Assembly: GCA_946061355.1 (NCBI GenBank)
Contig: CAMGRE010000095.1
Coordinates: 1-9,562 of the forward strand
From: an uncultured bacterium
GTDB taxonomy: Bacteria > Bacillota > Clostridia > Lachnospirales > Lachnospiraceae
DNA length: 9,562 bases
Direction of reading: 5' to 3'
Positions 1 through 5,741 of the stretch are shown piece after piece. The position numbers were made by a program, and so were the translations under genes. The notes beneath the pieces are model-generated. The model did no database searches and was not told the DNA's origin. It saw nothing but the letters and a program-made list of their open reading frames with translations. The number at the start of each line of letters is the position of its first letter. Position 1 is the first letter of the stretch.

Positions 1-54
1 ATAAGGCTTCAGTTGTGTGTGATCCACATGGCTTAACATTTCCTGATTTGTCAT
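1..54 (-). CDS. deoC: Deoxyribose-phosphate aldolase, N-terminal fragment cut by window edge
   Basis: The reverse complement of 54-1 reads 18 uninterrupted codons, MTNQEMLSHVDHTQLKPY, and runs off the left edge. The segment H-V-D-H-T-Q-L-K-P matches the N-terminal signature of DeoC aldolases (typically xIDHTxLKP), which cleave 2-deoxyribose 5-phosphate to glyceraldehyde 3-phosphate and acetaldehyde in cytosolic deoxynucleoside catabolism. The start is well supported: AGGAGG lies at 66-61 with a 6-base spacer before ATG at 54-52, and a near-consensus promoter lies upstream. The gene is divergent from citrate synthase. Only the first strand of the barrel is visible, so the catalytic lysines cannot be checked; the assignment rests on one short motif. 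Confidence 0.75.
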   Translation of the reverse strand, partial: MTNQEMLSHVDHTQLKPY

Positions 55-78
55 ACTCTTCCTCCTGTTTTCCTGTCC

Positions 79-108
79 GCAGTGCGCGTTCGGAAGCTCT
101 CGCACTGC
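79..108 (-). promoter_or_regulatory. Leader hairpin of deoC
   Basis: GCAGTGCG at 79-86 and CGCACTGC at 101-108 form a perfect 8-bp, GC-rich inverted repeat around a 14-base loop. On the minus strand it lies between the predicted transcription start (about 119) and the ribosome binding site (66-61), so it would fold in the deoC 5' leader. No run of T follows on either strand, so it is not an intrinsic terminator. It could be an operator or an RNA structure affecting translation; its function is unknown. Confidence 0.5.
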
Positions 109-125
109 TCATTATCTACGCGTAC

Positions 126-154
126 ATTGTACCGCATTTTCCCTTCCATATCAA
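126..154 (-). promoter_or_regulatory. Sigma-A type promoter for deoC
   Basis: On the minus strand TTGATA (154-149) is followed by a 17-base spacer and TACAAT (131-126), each 5 of 6 to consensus. The predicted start is near 119, giving a leader of about 65 bases that includes the GC-rich hairpin. Confidence 0.75.
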
Positions 155-196
155 ATGAATCAAATGTAAACTTTTTCTTAAAAGAAAGCGAAAGAC

Positions 197-226
197 TTGC
201 CTCAAATTTTCATCTCATGTTATTAT
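197..226 (+). promoter_or_regulatory. Extended -10 promoter for citrate synthase
   Basis: TTGCCT (197-202), an 18-base spacer and TATTAT (221-226) preceded by TG at 218-219 give an extended -10 promoter. The leader would be about 135 bases. A weaker alternative downstream is TTATCA (260-265), 17 bases, TAAAAT (283-288). A mapped 5' end would decide between them. Confidence 0.55.
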
Positions 227-369
227 AGTTACATTGATTTATTTATTTTATTGATCTTCTTATCAGTATTTCAGTAAATCTATAAAATCTTTACATCTGT
301 TAAAATCTTATTCTTACGCAGTGAACTCACACAGTCATCCGAAAAAGCAAAGGGAAGGAGCATTACTAT

Positions 370-1734
370 ATGGATTATAATACCTATTCAGCAATTACAC
401 CGGAAATCGAAAGATTAGCATTACTCAGTGAAAAAGCCAGTGTCATTGACCCTGAGTTATATACCAGATACGATGTCAAGAGAGGCCTGCGCGATAATAA
501 CGGCAAAGGCGTTCTGACTGGTCTTACCAACATTTCGGATGTGCGTGCGACGGAAATCATAGACGGCAAAACTGTTCCTGCTCACGGAAAACTTTTATAC
601 AGAGGATATGATGTACGCGATCTGGTGATCGGCTTCACAAAAGAAGGCCGTTTCGGATATGAGGAGGTCGCATATCTTCTGCTGTTTAACAAACTTCCGA
701 CCGCAGGCGAGCTGGCAGAGTTTACCGAGATGCTGGCAAACTATCGTTCTCTGCCCACACATTTCGTCAGGGATATCATCATGAAAGCGCCCAGCAAGGA
801 TATGATGAATACGCTCGCGCGAAGCGTGCTTACCCTGTATTCATACGACGACCACGCCGATGACACTTCCCTGCCCAATGTGCTGAGGCAGTGTCTCGAA
901 CTGATCAGCCTGTTCCCGTTATTATCCATTTACGGATATCAGGCATATAACCATTATCACAACGGAGACAGCCTGTATGTGCACGCTCCCCGTCCGGAGC
1001 TGTCCACAGCCGAAAACATTCTGCACATTCTGCGTCCGGACAGTTCCTATACACCGCTGGAAGCAAAGCTTCTCGACATCGCCCTGGTTCTACATATGGA
1101 GCACGGCGGCGGTAACAATTCCTCCTTCACCACCCATGTGGTGACCTCCTCCATGACGGACACTTACTCCGTGATCGCAGCGGCCATCGGTTCCCTGAAG
1201 GGACCGCGCCACGGCGGTGCAAATCTGAAGGTCGTAAAAATGTTTGATACCATGATGGAGGAAATCAAAGACTGGACAGATGAGGATGAAGTCGGCAACT
1301 ACCTGCGCCGTCTGCTGCATAAGGATGCGTTTGATCACGCCGGACTGATCTACGGCGTCGGCCATGCCATCTATTCCAAATCAGATCCGAGAGCCGAGAT
1401 CTTCCGCGGATTCGTACAGAGCCTGTCGGAAGAAAAGGGACTGGAGAAAGAATTTGCATTGTATTCCCTCGTGGAGCGGCTCGCTCCGAAGATCATCGCA
1501 GAGGAGCGTCAGATGTATAAGGGCGTCAGCATTAACGTCGATTTCTATTCCGGCTTTGCCTACAAGATGCTGAATCTTCCCACGGAGCTCTACACCCCGA
1601 TCTTTGCCATTGCGCGTATCGTAGGTTGGAGTGCCCACCGTCTGGAGGAGCTTGCGACCTGCGGCAAGATCATCCGTCCCGCCTACAAGACACTCTGTAC
1701 CGAGCAGAATTATATCGATATCGCAGACAGATAA
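370..1734 (+). CDS. Citrate synthase (Si type), 454 aa
   Basis: This cytosolic enzyme condenses oxaloacetate and acetyl-CoA to citrate; in anaerobic Clostridia this typically feeds the oxidative branch toward 2-oxoglutarate and glutamate. The start follows AAGGAG at 355-360 with a 9-base spacer. By recalled alignment to E. coli citrate synthase, the active site is complete: H245 (in HMEHGGGN, E. coli H226), H281 (GPRHGGAN, H264), H332 (GVGHAIY, H305), R341 (SDPRA, R314), D391 (NVDFYSG, D362), R416 (ARIVGW, R387) and R436 (IIRPAY, R407). The protein has about 45-50 extra N-terminal residues before the core begins near GVLTGLTNISD, and is slightly longer than the usual 370-430. It is monocistronic between its own promoter and a bidirectional terminator. 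A 2-methylcitrate synthase role cannot be excluded, but no prp genes are adjacent. Confidence 0.93.
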   Translation: MDYNTYSAITPEIERLALLSEKASVIDPELYTRYDVKRGLRDNNGKGVLTGLTNISDVRATEIIDGKTVPAHGKLLYRGYDVRDLVIGFTKEGRFGYEEVAYLLLFNKLPTAGELAEFTEMLANYRSLPTHFVRDIIMKAPSKDMMNTLARSVLTLYSYDDHADDTSLPNVLRQCLELISLFPLLSIYGYQAYNHYHNGDSLYVHAPRPELSTAENILHILRPDSSYTPLEAKLLDIALVLHMEHGGGNNSSFTTHVVTSSMTDTYSVIAAAIGSLKGPRHGGANLKVVKMFDTMMEEIKDWTDEDEVGNYLRRLLHKDAFDHAGLIYGVGHAIYSKSDPRAEIFRGFVQSLSEEKGLEKEFALYSLVERLAPKIIAEERQMYKGVSINVDFYSGFAYKMLNLPTELYTPIFAIARIVGWSAHRLEELATCGKIIRPAYKTLCTEQNYIDIADR

Positions 1735-1740
1735 AAAAAG

Positions 1741-1800
1741 CCCGCGAACAGTACTGAATTTTTCATCATAGCTTTCAGTTCTGATTGCGGGTCTTTATTT
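1741..1800. terminator. Bidirectional intrinsic terminator
   Basis: Arms 1741-1758 and 1774-1791 pair over 18 positions with three mismatches (CCCGC plus ACTGAA as uninterrupted blocks) around a 15-base loop. On the plus strand a T-rich tract follows (TCTTTATTTTT, 1792-1802). On the minus strand the stem is followed by CTTTTTTT, read from the A run at 1733-1739. It therefore serves both convergent transcripts, citrate synthase and the ligase operon, and fills nearly all of the 70 bases between their stop codons. Confidence 0.85.
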
Positions 1801-1804
1801 TTAC

Positions 1805-3760
1805 CTACTGCAGGTACTTCTCAATAAACTGCGCTTCCGACAGGATCGCAACACCGAGCTCCTGGGCTTTTTTATTTTTGGAGGAGCCCGACTGGGTATC
1901 GTTCGTCACCAGCGCATCCGTCTTCTTCGTGACACTTCCCGTCACCTTGCCGCCGCGACGCTCCACAGCCTCCTTGAAATCGCTGCGGCTCTCAAAGGTC
2001 TCAAGACTTCCCGTCACGACAAAGGTCATGCCTTTCAGATTCTGCTCTTCTTCCACCTTCTCCGCAGTGATATGAACCTCCTGTAACAAAGATTCCAGTT
2101 CCTCCCTGTTATCCTCATCCCGGAAATGCGATACAAAGGCATCGGCGATCACCTCACCGATCCCGTCGATCTCGCTTAAGCGTTCTCTGTCCGCCGCCAA
2201 CATTTCATCCAGGTCATCATCAAAAAAGCGGCATAACATCTTTGCGTTGGAAAGGCCGATATTGGCGATCCCAAGACTGTAGATCAGTCTGGGGAGTGTT
2301 GTATCTCTTGCTTTCTCAATGCTGTCCATGAGATTCCGGTAAGACTTCTCTCCGAATCCTTCCATCTCCACAATATTGTCATGATACCTGTCCAAATGAA
2401 AGATATCACCATAGCGATGCAGAAATCCGGCGGCAATGAATTTCTCCAGAGTTGCCTCGGACAGTCCATCAATATTCAGGGCATCACGGCTGACCATCAA
2501 TGCAAAGCCTTTGATCTTCTTTGCCTCGCATTTGGGATTCGTGCAGTAGAGCATCTCAACTTCATTTGACCTCTCAATCCTGGTATCTCCCCCACACACC
2601 GGGCAATGTTTCGGCGGCTGTACGCTTCCGCTTCCCGTGAGGTTTTCATTGATCTGCGGAATGATCATATTTGCCTTATACACAGTGATCCGGTCTCCGA
2701 CACCGAGACGGAGCGTGCGCACAATACTCACATTATGGACGGAGGCTCTGCTGACTGTAGTCCCCTCCAGTTCCACCGGATCAAATACGGCAACCGGATT
2801 GATCAACCCTGTGCGGCTGGCGCTCCACTCCACTTCTCTGAGCGTCGTTTCCGCCAGTTCATCCGCCCATTTAAAAGCAATGGAATCTCTCGGGAATTTT
2901 GCGGTGCTCCCAAGGCTTCTGCTGTATGCCAGATCATCATAACTGAGCACAAGTCCGTCGGACGGCACCTCATATGTCTGTATTTCCTTTTCAAACCATG
3001 ATACGGCTTCGAGAATCGTCTCTTCCGTCACTCGCTTATATCCCACAATGTCAAACCCCTGTTCCTTCAGAAACAAAAGCTGCTTCTCTCTGGAATTATC
3101 AAAATCCACGCCATCGGCCCTCACCAGAGAAAACGCATAGAAACGCACACTGCGCTTTGCCGTGATCTCGTTATTCAGCTGGCGGACCGACCCGCTGCAC
3201 AGATTTCTGGGGTTTTTGTATTTTGCCTCCGCCTCACCGAGTTCGCTGTTGATCCGCTCGAAATCAGGATACGTGATCACCGCTTCCCCGCGCAGCACAA
3301 GTTCGCCCTGATACGCAATATGAAGCGGGATATTGCGGAACGTACGGGCATTGTTTGTCACAACCTCCCCGATTTCGCCGTTTCCGCGCGTTACCGCTTT
3401 TGCAAGTTTTCCGTCCCTATACTGAAGGACGATCGTCAAACCGTCCAGTTTCCAACTTAAAATTGCAGGATTACCCTTCAAAAACGCCTTTAATTCGGCT
3501 CTTTCCTTCGTTTTGCCGAGAGAAAGCATCGGGCGCTCATGCGCCTCTTTCGGAAGTTCCTCCACTGCCTCATATCCCACATGGATTGTAGGACTGTTGG
3601 CGAGAACAATCCCCGTCTCCGCCTCAAGCTGTTCCAGTCTCTCATACAATCTGTCATATTCCAGATTGCTCATCAATTCCTCGTCCTTAGCATAATACGC
3701 CTCTGACGCTGCATTCAGTTTATCAACAAGCTCACGCATCTCTGTCTGTCTCTGATCCAT
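1805..3760 (-). CDS. ligA: NAD-dependent DNA ligase, divergent LigA, 651 aa
   Basis: This family seals nicks in duplex DNA using NAD+ through enzyme-AMP and DNA-AMP intermediates. All domains are present: Ia (about 1-68), nucleotidyltransferase (70-300) with motif KLDG at K104-G107, OB fold (305-380), four-Cys zinc finger (C386, C389, C406, C411), helix-hairpin-helix repeats (about 430-560) and a BRCT domain (574-651). Length is normal for LigA (650-680). By recalled alignment to E. coli LigA these residues are kept: Y22, Y35, D36, K104 (K115), D106 (D117), E159 (E173), R185 and R193 (R200, R208), D268 (D285) and K297 (K314). These differ: N32 (D32), S102 (E113), N127 (D138), V133 (D144), I260 (R277) and S273 (K290). 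The start follows AGGGATGG with a 9-base spacer, inside the end of the upstream pseudouridine synthase gene; the gap is 4 bases, so translation may be coupled. It is the last gene of a three-gene operon. Confidence 0.9.
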   Translation of the reverse strand: MDQRQTEMRELVDKLNAASEAYYAKDEELMSNLEYDRLYERLEQLEAETGIVLANSPTIHVGYEAVEELPKEAHERPMLSLGKTKERAELKAFLKGNPAILSWKLDGLTIVLQYRDGKLAKAVTRGNGEIGEVVTNNARTFRNIPLHIAYQGELVLRGEAVITYPDFERINSELGEAEAKYKNPRNLCSGSVRQLNNEITAKRSVRFYAFSLVRADGVDFDNSREKQLLFLKEQGFDIVGYKRVTEETILEAVSWFEKEIQTYEVPSDGLVLSYDDLAYSRSLGSTAKFPRDSIAFKWADELAETTLREVEWSASRTGLINPVAVFDPVELEGTTVSRASVHNVSIVRTLRLGVGDRITVYKANMIIPQINENLTGSGSVQPPKHCPVCGGDTRIERSNEVEMLYCTNPKCEAKKIKGFALMVSRDALNIDGLSEATLEKFIAAGFLHRYGDIFHLDRYHDNIVEMEGFGEKSYRNLMDSIEKARDTTLPRLIYSLGIANIGLSNAKMLCRFFDDDLDEMLAADRERLSEIDGIGEVIADAFVSHFRDEDNREELESLLQEVHITAEKVEEEQNLKGMTFVVTGSLETFESRSDFKEAVERRGGKVTGSVTKKTDALVTNDTQSGSSKNKKAQELGVAILSEAQFIEKYLQ

Positions 3761-3764
3761 GATG

Positions 3765-4490
3765 CTACACCATCCCTGTCATTTGATATAAATTCTGTAT
3801 TTCCTCGCGGTCAAGTTCCCGATACGCTCCCGGGGCAAGTCCCTCCAGCGTGACGGACAATACCCGCACACGCTTTAACGCTGCAACCTCAAATCCAAGT
3901 TCCCCACACATCCTCCGGATCTGCCTGTTGAGACCCTGTGTCAGAATGATCCGGAACGTATATTTGCCGGTCTGTTCCACTGTGCAAGGTCTGGTGGTCA
4001 CATCCAGCTCCTTCAGATATACTCCTGATGCAATCTTTTGGAGAAAGTCTTCTGTTAGAGGCTGCCTCGTCCTGACATGATATTCCTTTTCATGCTTCTC
4101 CGATGCTTTCATCATCCTCCGAATCAGTTCCCCGTCATTCGACAAAAGCAGCAACCCCTCCGAATCCTTGTCCAGCCTTCCCGCATACGTGACCCGCACT
4201 GGATATCCGATCTCAGACGTCACGGTTTTCTCCGCGTGTCGATCCCGCTCCGTACAGGTCACCCCCACCGGCTTGTAATAGGCGAGAACGATCTTTTGAT
4301 TCCTGCCCTGCAGGATCTTTCCCTGCACTGCGATCGTCTCCGCCCCGGTGACTCTCTCTCCCATAACGGCCACACGCCCGTCAACCGTCACTTTTCCGGA
4401 GGCAATAAGCTTGTCGCCATCACGTCTGGAGCAGACACCACATTCCGCCAGATATTTATTCAGCCTTACTGTTCCTTCTCCTTTTTCCAT
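3765..4490 (-). CDS. rluF: rRNA pseudouridine synthase, RluF-like, 241 aa
   Basis: This RsuA/RluB/E/F-family enzyme isomerises uridine to pseudouridine in rRNA; E. coli RluF acts on U2604 of 23S rRNA. An S4 RNA-binding domain occupies about residues 8-55 (VRLNKYLAECGVCSRR). The catalytic domain follows with KPVG (73-76), the catalytic aspartate D107 in AGRLDKDSEGLLLL, HEKEY (123-127) and the LNRQIRRMC block (187-195), which favours RluF over RluB or RsuA. It lacks the basic C-terminal tail of E. coli RluF. The ATG at 4490 has AGGGG upstream with a 7-base spacer; no other usable start lies nearby. It is the second gene of the operon, 10 bases after the SGNH hydrolase gene and 4 bases before the ligase gene. 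The family is certain; the exact target nucleotide is inferred. Confidence 0.85.
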   Translation of the reverse strand: MEKGEGTVRLNKYLAECGVCSRRDGDKLIASGKVTVDGRVAVMGERVTGAETIAVQGKILQGRNQKIVLAYYKPVGVTCTERDRHAEKTVTSEIGYPVRVTYAGRLDKDSEGLLLLSNDGELIRRMMKASEKHEKEYHVRTRQPLTEDFLQKIASGVYLKELDVTTRPCTVEQTGKYTFRIILTQGLNRQIRRMCGELGFEVAALKRVRVLSVTLEGLAPGAYRELDREEIQNLYQMTGMV

Positions 4491-4500
4491 CTATGTTCCC

Positions 4501-5511
4501 CTATGGTTCCATCAGAAAAAGCTTCCTGTACAAATTTGCCGCGATCAGAGCATGACCCATCTCATTTGGGTGCAGTCCATCCACCAGATACGTTGCCCGC
4601 ATACTGGCAAAATCGAGTTCCGGCTCCTCAAAAAGATCAATGACGGGAATTCCGTAAAATGCAGCCATCTCATGAATGGCAAAAACATACTGATTCAGAT
4701 GTGCTCCCTGCCTGTTCTTGCGCAGATATCCCACACGCCTGAGTGGTGTGACAAATACGATCTGCGCATTCGGATACATCTGCTTCAGGCCGCACATCAG
4801 CATATTTAATCCGCCATAGAATGTTGCCGGCGTGATATCTCCCTTGCCCCCGAGCGGTGTGCCTGCCTTGCCCCCGCCTTCGTAGTCGTTCGTTCCTCCA
4901 AAAACCAGAATCAGATTGGCATCCGGATCCATCAGCGGGTATCTGTCAATAAATTTGTCGGGATGAGGTCCTGCGATGGCAGATCCGTTCCACCCATAAT
5001 TATTTACCTTTACGGCATTGCAGCGCTGACCAAGGAGTGTCGCATAGATTCTGTTCTTATCTGCAATCTTATCACCGTAAGTGATACTGTCTCCGAGCAG
5101 ATTCATCTTGATCTCTCCCTGCAGCAGTTCCGCTTTGACACCCTGCACAGCCGCCGGAATCTGATAGCTCTCCGTCGCATCCCCGGGAATATAACCGATC
5201 ATTCCCCGAAAATAGACCTGATACCAGCCGTCTCTCTTGCCGAGTGCGAGGGCCGGCTGCCCCTTCTTCAGCACACCAAGCGACTGATGTGCCGTTCCGG
5301 GCAGAAGATACACCTGTGTATCTCTGCTGATGGTAAAACAGGTATTGCACGGTTCCAGCCCGACAAGCTGTCCTGTGGTTGGGTCGATCTCAATGCCCTG
5401 CGACCCCGGTGCTGCCACCGTCTCCTCTGCCTGTATCGTCTGTCCTTTTCCCAAAAAGCAAGCACCTCCCAGCAAAAATCCGAGAAGGAGCGCAAACATT
5501 CCTCTTCTCAT
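4501..5511 (-). CDS. Exported SGNH/GDSL hydrolase with SH3-like domain, 336 aa
   Basis: The protein is probably a secreted or cell-wall-associated esterase, lipase or acetylhydrolase; the substrate is unknown. ATG at 5511 is chosen because GGAGGG (5520-5515) sits 3 bases before it; the frame also opens 10 codons upstream at a TTG with no ribosome binding site. Residues 1-28 form a signal peptide (basic start, LLLGFLLGG core, likely cleavage after TIQA). A bacterial SH3-like domain spans about 58-116 (includes GVLKKG and GWYQVYFRGMIGYIP). The SGNH fold follows: GDS with nucleophile S142, an NYGWNGS glycine block near 171, GGTND with N208, and DGLHP with catalytic D311 and H314. All four blocks are intact. 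A CNTC pair (C55, C58) lies before the SH3 domain. It is the first gene of an operon with rluF and ligA, an odd partnership that probably reflects shared transcription rather than shared function. Confidence 0.88.
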   Translation of the reverse strand: MRRGMFALLLGFLLGGACFLGKGQTIQAEETVAAPGSQGIEIDPTTGQLVGLEPCNTCFTISRDTQVYLLPGTAHQSLGVLKKGQPALALGKRDGWYQVYFRGMIGYIPGDATESYQIPAAVQGVKAELLQGEIKMNLLGDSITYGDKIADKNRIYATLLGQRCNAVKVNNYGWNGSAIAGPHPDKFIDRYPLMDPDANLILVFGGTNDYEGGGKAGTPLGGKGDITPATFYGGLNMLMCGLKQMYPNAQIVFVTPLRRVGYLRKNRQGAHLNQYVFAIHEMAAFYGIPVIDLFEEPELDFASMRATYLVDGLHPNEMGHALIAANLYRKLFLMEP

Positions 5512-5582
5512 GTTCCCTCCAATATTTGTATTGTTATCCAATTTGTTCCGTAAAAACCCTTCCCCGTTACATACTATTTTCT

Positions 5583-5611
5583 ATTTTACCAAAGCTGACT
5601 GTTTTTCGCAA
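5583..5611 (-). promoter_or_regulatory. Promoter of the SGNH hydrolase-rluF-ligA operon
   Basis: On the minus strand TTGCGA (5611-5606), a 17-base spacer and TAAAAT (5588-5583), preceded by TGG, form a good extended -10 promoter. The leader would be about 65 bases. No other strong promoter was noticed before rluF or ligA. Confidence 0.65.
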
Positions 5612-5618
5612 TTACTAC

Positions 5619-5634
5619 TGGAAGGAACCTTCCA
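5619..5634. promoter_or_regulatory. Operator-like dyad, TGGAAGG-AA-CCTTCCA
   Basis: A perfect 7-bp inverted repeat with a 2-base centre. It covers the place where the -35 element of the divergent rqcH promoter should be (-10 at 5642-5647) and is centred about 50 bases upstream of the predicted SGNH operon start. A protein bound here could affect both directions. The regulator is unknown, and the short arms could occur by chance. Confidence 0.4.
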
Positions 5635-5638
5635 TATC

Positions 5639-5647
5639 TGCTATACT
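5639..5647 (+). promoter_or_regulatory. Extended -10 promoter element for rqcH
   Basis: TGCTATACT is an extended -10 element (TGn plus TATACT, 5 of 6). The matching -35 position (about 5619-5624, TGGAAG) is poor and lies inside the upstream dyad, which fits either an activator-dependent promoter or reliance on the extended -10. The leader would be about 88 bases. Confidence 0.5.
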
Positions 5648-5664
5648 TACATCTTGGATTCCGT

Positions 5665-5684
5665 ATTTTGACCACTGTCAAAAT
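5665..5684. promoter_or_regulatory. Operator-like dyad, ATTTTGAC-CACT-GTCAAAAT
   Basis: A perfect 8-bp inverted repeat with a 4-base centre, located about 11 to 31 bases downstream of the predicted rqcH transcription start. As DNA it resembles a repressor site; as RNA it would be a weak AU-rich hairpin. No T run follows, so it is not a terminator. Confidence 0.5.
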
Positions 5685-5741
5685 CAATTCACAACAAACC
5701 AGAAATCATAACAGAAAAATCTTAACAGAAAGGGCAGAATC

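Larger units (their letters stand above)
55..369. other. Divergent intergenic region between deoC and citrate synthase
   Basis: This 315-base stretch has no supportable coding frame. From left to right it holds the deoC ribosome binding site (66-61), a GC-rich inverted repeat in the deoC leader (79-108), the deoC promoter (126-154, minus), a small AT-rich dyad TTTCTT-AA-AAGAAA (174-187), the citrate synthase promoter (197-226, plus), and an AT-rich leader of about 135 bases (235-369). That leader ends in the AAGGAG ribosome binding site at 355-360. I see no riboswitch-like conserved core and no tRNA-like fold. Confidence 0.7.

Noticed and set aside
180..200. Possible CcpA (cre) site upstream of the citrate synthase promoter, around GAAAGCGAAAGA
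   Set aside because: Only the AAnCG half matches the cre consensus; the other half is wrong, so it is not supportable.
1364..1573. Plus-strand 69-codon open frame inside citrate synthase
   Set aside because: It is a shifted-frame shadow of an intact gene with no ribosome binding site.
4077..4809. Long plus-strand open frames (188 and 153 codons) opposite rluF and the SGNH hydrolase gene
   Set aside because: They lie antisense to two genes with intact family motifs, have no ribosome binding site, and encode low-complexity, Pro/His/Arg-rich protein with no recognisable domain.
5501..5511. Lipobox for the SGNH hydrolase (GGAC in the signal peptide)
   Set aside because: The -3 and -2 residues are both glycine, which does not fit the usual [LVI][ASTVI][GAS]C lipobox. 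A signal peptidase I site after TIQA fits better.
4963..5553. 196-codon plus-strand open frame opposite the SGNH hydrolase
   Set aside because: It is antisense to a gene with signal peptide, SH3 and all SGNH blocks; there is no domain and no start signal.
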